64,000 nucleotides of DNA from Streptomyces spinosisporus. Its GTDB lineage: Bacteria > Actinomycetota > Actinomycetes > Streptomycetales > Streptomycetaceae. The position numbers and the translations under genes were made by a program. Location of the stretch: NCBI RefSeq assembly GCF_022698145.1, contig NZ_JALDAX010000003.1, positions 372,001-436,000 on the forward strand, given 5' to 3'. Within the stretch, counting starts at the first letter, position 1, and each line of letters starts with the position of its first letter. This document shows, one piece after another, positions 59,444 to 64,000 of the stretch. The notes under the pieces are model-generated. The model did not search any database and was not told the DNA's origin. It saw nothing but the letters and a program-made list of their open reading frames with translations.

Positions 59444-61231
59444 GTGATCATTCTGGGCTACAACGGATTCGGCAAGTCTGCGGAAATCTTCGGGCGCCTC
59501 TTTCGCGCCACCGGCATCGACCGCCACCTCCTGTACGGCCACGACTCCTCAGCCGCCCTCCTCATCGACGGGAAGCTGGTCGCCGCCGTCGAGGAGGAAC
59601 GGCTCAACCGGGAGAAGAAGACCTCGAAATTCCCGGTCAACGCCATGCGCTGGTGCCTGGAGTCGGCCGGGATAACCTTCGACGACGTCGACACCTTCGC
59701 CTTCTCCTGGCAGTTCTCCCAGGACGTGGTGAACAAGATGATCGCCGAGATCACCGAGGACAGCACGGCGACCGTGGAGGCGAAGTTCGCCCGTCTCCAG
59801 CGCCTGGCTCAGACCCATGAGGCGCTGTTCAGCGAGGAGGCGACCCACGCCGACTTCCTCGAATACACCGGCCACCGGCTGAGCCCGGAGAAACTGGTCC
59901 GGGTCCCGCACCACATCGCACATCTGATGACCGGATACCACCTGTCGGGCGGCGGCGACGCGGCATTCCTGATCAGCGACGGCCGCGCCGAATGGCTGTC
60001 GTCGATCATGGGCGAGGTGCGCGACGGAGAGACGAAGATCTTCGACGACGTCACCATCGACTCACGGCACTCGCTGGCGATGCTCTTCTCCGTGGTGACG
60101 CGCTATCTCGGATTCGTCCCGAACAACGACGAGTACAAGGTGATGGGACTGGCCGGCTACGGCCCGCCGCCCGAGCCGAACCCGTTCCTCACGGACGTGG
60201 TCGAGATCTGCCCCGACGGCACCTACCGGATTCCCTATCCGGCGAACGCCGTACCCGCCTATTACGAACTCTTCGACCGCATCTTCGGCGGCAACGCGGA
60301 ATGCCGTGAGGATTTCGACTACCGGGTCCGCGTGGCCGGCGCGGCTCAGCACATGCTCGAGACGGTGACCGCCGGGCAGATCCGCATCCTCGAAGCCCGC
60401 AGCGACCTTTCCCGCGTGGTCTTCGAGGGGGGTCTCGCCCTGAACTGCGTCAACAACAGCAAACTGCTGGAGCGTTCACGCTTCACCGAGATGGACGTCA
60501 GCTTCGGCGCCAGCGACGTCGGCGTGGCCATCGGCGCGGCTCTGTTCGCAAGTCAGCGAGCCGGCACACCGCCCCGGGCGGGCAGGTCACCGTACCTGGG
60601 CCCCAGTTATGACGGCCGGGAGATCCAGACGGCCCTCCAGCAGTACGCGGACCAGGTCACCTGGCGGGAACTGGACCCCGAGGAGGTGCCGCGGAAGGCC
60701 GCGACCCTGATGCAGGAGCGGTGCGTCATCGGCTGGTTCCAGGGGCGCCTCGAGTACGGTCCGCGCGCCCTGGGCAACCGCAGCATCCTGGCCAACCCGA
60801 GGTACCCCGACATCAAGGACATCATCAACGAACGCATCAAACACCGCGAGCAATTCCGGCCCTTCGCCCCCGTGATCCTCGAACACATGGCGCCCGACGT
60901 CTTCGAACTCGGCAAGAAGACATCATCGCCGTACATGACCTTCGTGGTTCCCGTGCGCCCCGAATACCAGGAGAAGATCCAGGGCGCCTGCCACGTCGAC
61001 GGCACGTCGCGGATCCAGACGGTCACCGAGGACAGCAATCCGCTCCTCGCGGAACTCCTGCGCCAGTTCACCGAGCTCACCGGGATTCCCTGTCTGATCA
61101 ACACCTCGTTCAACGTCGCCGGCGAGCCCATCGTCTGCTCACCCGCCGACGCTCTTGCCTGTTTCCTCAAGACGGAGATGGATCACCTGTTCCTCGGCAA
61201 CTTCCTTGTCTCGCGCGCTTCGAGCGAGTGA
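59444..61231 (+). CDS. Carbamoyltransferase (NodU/CmcH/TobZ family)
   Basis: From GTG 59444, behind AAAGGAGC, the 595-residue protein has YGHDSSAALLIDGKLVAAVEEERLNREKKTSKFP near residues 31-65. VPHHIAHLMTGYHLSGGGDAAFLISDGRAEW covers the kinase-like metal-binding His and Asp residues. The YrdC-related C-terminal domain has EYGPRALGNRSILANPR near residue 441, REQFRPFAPVILEH, and TGIPCLINTSFNVAGEPIVCSP. The family makes carbamoyl-adenylate from carbamoyl phosphate and transfers the carbamoyl group to an oxygen or nitrogen. CC-1065 ends in an N-carbamoyl (urea) group on its PDE-I subunit, and this enzyme could install it. Confidence 0.93.
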   Translation: MIILGYNGFGKSAEIFGRLFRATGIDRHLLYGHDSSAALLIDGKLVAAVEEERLNREKKTSKFPVNAMRWCLESAGITFDDVDTFAFSWQFSQDVVNKMIAEITEDSTATVEAKFARLQRLAQTHEALFSEEATHADFLEYTGHRLSPEKLVRVPHHIAHLMTGYHLSGGGDAAFLISDGRAEWLSSIMGEVRDGETKIFDDVTIDSRHSLAMLFSVVTRYLGFVPNNDEYKVMGLAGYGPPPEPNPFLTDVVEICPDGTYRIPYPANAVPAYYELFDRIFGGNAECREDFDYRVRVAGAAQHMLETVTAGQIRILEARSDLSRVVFEGGLALNCVNNSKLLERSRFTEMDVSFGASDVGVAIGAALFASQRAGTPPRAGRSPYLGPSYDGREIQTALQQYADQVTWRELDPEEVPRKAATLMQERCVIGWFQGRLEYGPRALGNRSILANPRYPDIKDIINERIKHREQFRPFAPVILEHMAPDVFELGKKTSSPYMTFVVPVRPEYQEKIQGACHVDGTSRIQTVTEDSNPLLAELLRQFTELTGIPCLINTSFNVAGEPIVCSPADALACFLKTEMDHLFLGNFLVSRASSE

Positions 61232-61328
61232 ACGCCTTTCCGGTCCCCGGACGCCGACCGCCGTCAAGGCCAACCGCCGTAAAGAAGGCTGCGCTACGAT
61301 CCACGCGGAGACAGGGAGAGGTGAACAC

Positions 61329-62318
61329 GTGTCGCTTCTGGAGGCGGACCCGTTCGTCGGTAAGCACTGCGAGTCGACCACCCTTGTGAATCTGCTGCGG
61401 CAGCAAGAGATCGACTTGTCGGAGTCGATGGTCTTCGGCATTGCCGGTGGTCTGTCGTTCATCTACTGGCGGACGAAGCAGATGCCGACGCCGTTCGTCG
61501 GCGGCCGCATCAAACCCGACACGCTGTCCGCCAATCTCGCCGACGCACTGAACCTGCGGCTGTCCGTGCACGAGACGTCCTCGGTGAAACGGGCGAGGGA
61601 ACAACTGCTGGAAGAGCTTGAATCCGGAACGGTCGTCGGCCTCAAGCTCGACCGCTACTTCCTCGACTACTCCACCGACGACTTCCGGTTCGCGGCACAT
61701 TATGTCGCCTGTGTCGGACGCGACGACGCCGACCGCTTCGCACTCGTCGAAACGCAGCCGCTCGGCCTGCAATGGGCAACGAGCGAATCCCTCACGACCG
61801 CACGCAACGCACGCGGACCGATGAGTTCACGCAACCGCGCATTCACCCTCGCACGCCAGAAGGGCGGCCTGCCCGATCTCGGGGAAGCCGCCCGCAAAGG
61901 CATCAAAATGGCGGCGGAGACCATTCTGAATCCGCCGATCACCAACTTCGGACACAAGGGCATGCACAAGGTCGCCGACCTCATGCCGGGATGGCTCGAC
62001 GACCTCGAGTCGCCCGCGGTCAGCCTCCGCGAGATCAGCACGATCATGGAGGACGCGGGAACGGGTGGGGGCCTGTTCCGCGCGATGTGGGCGGACTTCC
62101 TGGCGGAGACCGCCGAACTCACCGGTACCGGCGAGTTCCGGGAGGTCTCCGACGCCTACCGCGAGGTGTCGAAGAAGTGGACCGAGGTGGCCGGACTGCT
62201 GGACCACGCAGGAGCCGCCTCGTCGCCGGATTCCCTCCACGACGCTTCGAAACTGGTGCACGAGGCCGCCGATGAGGAGCAGCGCCTCATGGGCCGTCTC
62301 CTGGAACTGTCCAGCTGA
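61329..62318 (+). CDS. BtrH-type acyltransferase-like protein, copy 4
   Basis: From GTG 61329, eight bases after GGGAGAGG, the 329-residue protein begins VSLLEADPFVGKHCESTTLVNLLRQQEIDLSESMVFGIAGGLSFIYW with Cys14. It has RFAAHYVACVGRDD with the His of the proposed triad, FALVETQPLG, and EDAGTGGGLFRAMWADFLAETAELTGTGEF. It is a close paralogue of copy 2 (37506). It is the last gene of the cluster and is separated from the carbamoyltransferase by 97 bases, so it may have its own promoter. Longer upstream starts in the same frame exist but lack a ribosome-binding site and the family N-terminus. Confidence 0.82.
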   Translation: MSLLEADPFVGKHCESTTLVNLLRQQEIDLSESMVFGIAGGLSFIYWRTKQMPTPFVGGRIKPDTLSANLADALNLRLSVHETSSVKRAREQLLEELESGTVVGLKLDRYFLDYSTDDFRFAAHYVACVGRDDADRFALVETQPLGLQWATSESLTTARNARGPMSSRNRAFTLARQKGGLPDLGEAARKGIKMAAETILNPPITNFGHKGMHKVADLMPGWLDDLESPAVSLREISTIMEDAGTGGGLFRAMWADFLAETAELTGTGEFREVSDAYREVSKKWTEVAGLLDHAGAASSPDSLHDASKLVHEAADEEQRLMGRLLELSS

Positions 62319-62359
62319 CCCCGCATCGAGCTAGAGGGGGGTGTGTCGGCCGGAACCAA

Positions 62360-64000
62360 TCACCTGTGAGCCTCCGGCCCCGCCGAGAGCAGATCACCCG
62401 CCGCCCGCTCCACATCCCCCACCGACACCAGCACCAACTCCGCCGCCTTCCCCAGAGGGACAAAGCTGTCCACGCTCGTGACCCGGCGGACCGCGCCCCG
62501 GAATCCCGCGTCGGTCAGGCCGGTGACGACTCCCTCCGACACACCCCCCGTACGGCGGGTCTCGTCGACCACCAGGACGCGGCCCGTGGCGCGGGCTTCG
62601 CGGAGCAGGTCGTCGGTCGGCAAGGGGGACAGCCATCGGAGGTCGAGTACCCGGCAGGAAACGCCCTGTTGCTCCAGGCGGCGGGCGGCCTGCAAGGAAA
62701 TGCGGACGCCGTTGCCGAAGGTGGCGAGGGTCAGGTCCTTGCCCGTGCCGTAGGTGCGGGCTCGGCCGATGGGGACGTGGCTTGCGGGGGACGGGTAGGG
62801 CGCGAGCCAGGCGTTGTCGTTCTCCTCGTGGAGGTCTCGTGTGTGGTAGAGGGCGATCGGTTCCAGGAAGGCGCTCACCGTTCCGTCCGTCTTCGCCGCC
62901 GCCACGCAGGTGCGGAGCATCGCCGCCGCGTCGTCGGGGCGGGAGGGGGAGGCGATGACCAGGCCGGGGATGTCGCGCAGGGCGCCGACGGCGTTGTCGT
63001 TGTGGAAGTGGCCGCCGAAGCCGCGCTGGTAGCCGTAGCCGGCGATGCGGACGACGAGAGGGTTGCGGTACTGGCCCTGCGAGAAGAACTGCAACGTGGC
63101 CGCCTCGCCGCGCAGTTGGTCCGCGGCGTTGTGCAGGTAGGCCAGGTACTGGATCTCCGGGACCGGGAGCAGGCCGGACAGGCCCGCCCCCAACGCCAGG
63201 CCCAGGATGGACTGTTCGTCCAGGAGGGTGTCGAAGACGCGGGCGCTGCCGAAGCGGCGCTGCAGGCCGCGGGTCACGCCGTAGACACCGCCCTTGCGGC
63301 CCACGTCCTCGCCGAAGACGACCATCTCCGGGTGGATGCCGAGCAGGTCGGCGAGGGTGTGGTTGATGGCTTGGGCGACGGTCACGGGTTCGCCCACGGG
63401 GGCGGTGGCCGGTTCCGTCGCACGCCGGCGGGCCGTCGTCGCCACGACGTCCGGGCGCCGGGGTGCGATCGGGGCGGTGATCTGCGGGGCGGCGGTCAGG
63501 GGCTCGCTGTCGAGGGTCTCCTTGGCGGCCGCCAGCACCCGTCCGCTCATCTCGTCGTAGCGGTCGAGGACTTGCTGCGGGGTGAGGATGCCCGTGCTCG
63601 TGAGCAGGCGGGCCGTCGCCAGCAGGGGGTCGCGTTCCAGGTCCGCCGCCACCTCGGACGGCGTACGGTACGCGGCCTCGGCGTCCGAGCCTGCGTGGCC
63701 GAGGAAGCGCACCATCGACAGGTGCAGGAAGGCGGGTTGGCGGTTCTTGCGTACGTGGGTCACCGCCTCCCTCGCCGTCTCGAAGGCGGCCTGTGGATCG
63801 CAGCCGTCCGCGGCGAAATAGGCCAGCGAAGGGCGGTTGCCGTACGCCTGGCGTACCCAGTCGTGCGGGGTCGGGACGCTGATGCCCAGGCCGTTGTCCT
63901 CGCAGACGAAGAGGATCGGCATCGGGAGGCCCTGGAATGCCGTGTTGCAGGCACTGTTGATGGCGCCTGCGGCCGTGGAGTGGTTCACGGAGGCGTCGCC
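62360..64000 (-). CDS. Fused 2-oxoacid dehydrogenase E1 alpha/beta, 5' end outside window
   Basis: The open frame runs off the right edge of the window. Visible residues start GDASVNHSTAAGAINSA, within the E1 alpha thiamine-diphosphate region, then PILFVCEDNGLGISVPTP. The E1 beta half starts near TVAQAINHTLADLLGIHPEMVVFGEDVGRKGGVYGVTRGLQ and includes LPVPEIQYLAYLHNAADQLRGEAATLQFFSQGQY. Alpha and beta parts are one polypeptide, as in some actinobacterial dehydrogenases. It is convergent with the cluster, has no tailoring link to it, and probably marks the chromosomal flank. Confidence 0.9.
   Translation of the reverse strand, partial: GDASVNHSTAAGAINSACNTAFQGLPMPILFVCEDNGLGISVPTPHDWVRQAYGNRPSLAYFAADGCDPQAAFETAREAVTHVRKNRQPAFLHLSMVRFLGHAGSDAEAAYRTPSEVAADLERDPLLATARLLTSTGILTPQQVLDRYDEMSGRVLAAAKETLDSEPLTAAPQITAPIAPRRPDVVATTARRRATEPATAPVGEPVTVAQAINHTLADLLGIHPEMVVFGEDVGRKGGVYGVTRGLQRRFGSARVFDTLLDEQSILGLALGAGLSGLLPVPEIQYLAYLHNAADQLRGEAATLQFFSQGQYRNPLVVRIAGYGYQRGFGGHFHNDNAVGALRDIPGLVIASPSRPDDAAAMLRTCVAAAKTDGTVSAFLEPIALYHTRDLHEENDNAWLAPYPSPASHVPIGRARTYGTGKDLTLATFGNGVRISLQAARRLEQQGVSCRVLDLRWLSPLPTDDLLREARATGRVLVVDETRRTGGVSEGVVTGLTDAGFRGAVRRVTSVDSFVPLGKAAELVLVSVGDVERAAGDLLSAGPEAHR

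Noticed and set aside
62319..62359. Terminator between the cluster and the E1 gene
   Set aside because: The 41-base convergent gap has no clear stem-loop.

Overview
The window is high-GC actinobacterial DNA, almost certainly from a Streptomyces chromosome. The signs are third-position G/C bias throughout, frequent GTG starts, many ATGA/GTGA stop-start overlaps, an actinobacterial-type RNase P RNA, and one rare TTA codon in a pathway regulator. All family calls come from reading sequence and motifs; no database search was run.

Bases 1-30,400 are mostly chromosomal housekeeping and regulatory genes. In order: a membrane protein cut by the left edge; an N-acetylmuramoyl-L-alanine amidase; a DUF2975/XRE gene pair behind a paired palindrome; a small methyltransferase; two divergent MFS exporters; a minus-strand ABC transporter plus two-component operon; a MaoC/alcohol dehydrogenase/SDR operon behind an exact KstR-type palindrome; a Nif3 / zinc-ribbon / RNase H-phosphatase run; an MmyB-like regulator divergent from an oxidoreductase; KDPG aldolase; YaaA; an RNB ribonuclease; MerR and AraC regulators; an EamA transporter whose 3' end carries the rnpB promoter; rnpB; a scar where a truncated gene meets a decayed DUF4291 pseudogene; and an EstB-type serine hydrolase.

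Bases 30,408-62,318 form one co-directional biosynthetic gene cluster of about 32 kb. A ParB/StrR-like regulator with an in-frame TTA codon leads. It is followed by about 27 tightly packed genes: a TrpB-like enzyme, four BtrH-type acyltransferase-like proteins, a molybdopterin oxidoreductase, two methyltransferases, a VOC-fold protein, a PaaK-type CoA ligase and a degenerate short relative, a ferredoxin, a TDO-like haem protein, an HpaB-type hydroxylase, a UvrA-flavin reductase fusion, four nitrilase-fold proteins (three without catalytic residues), an MfnA-like decarboxylase, an ABC exporter, a HemN-like radical SAM enzyme next to a methyltransferase, a B12-binding radical SAM enzyme, an AlkD-type DNA glycosylase, a pentapeptide-repeat protein and a carbamoyltransferase.

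The HemN-like/methyltransferase pair matches the known cyclopropane-forming pair of CC-1065 (C10P/C10Q). The AlkD-type protein matches the known yatakemycin self-resistance glycosylase (YtkR2). I therefore infer a spirocyclopropyl benzodipyrrole DNA alkylator of the CC-1065/duocarmycin/yatakemycin family. A workable but unproven scheme runs: tyrosine or DOPA decarboxylation, serine-derived C3 addition by the TrpB-like enzyme, ring hydroxylation and redox tailoring, CoA activation by the PaaK-like ligase, amide coupling by BtrH-like proteins, terminal carbamoylation, cyclopropanation, ABC export, and self-protection by AlkD, UvrA and perhaps the pentapeptide protein.

The window ends inside a minus-strand fused 2-oxoacid dehydrogenase E1 gene unrelated to the cluster.
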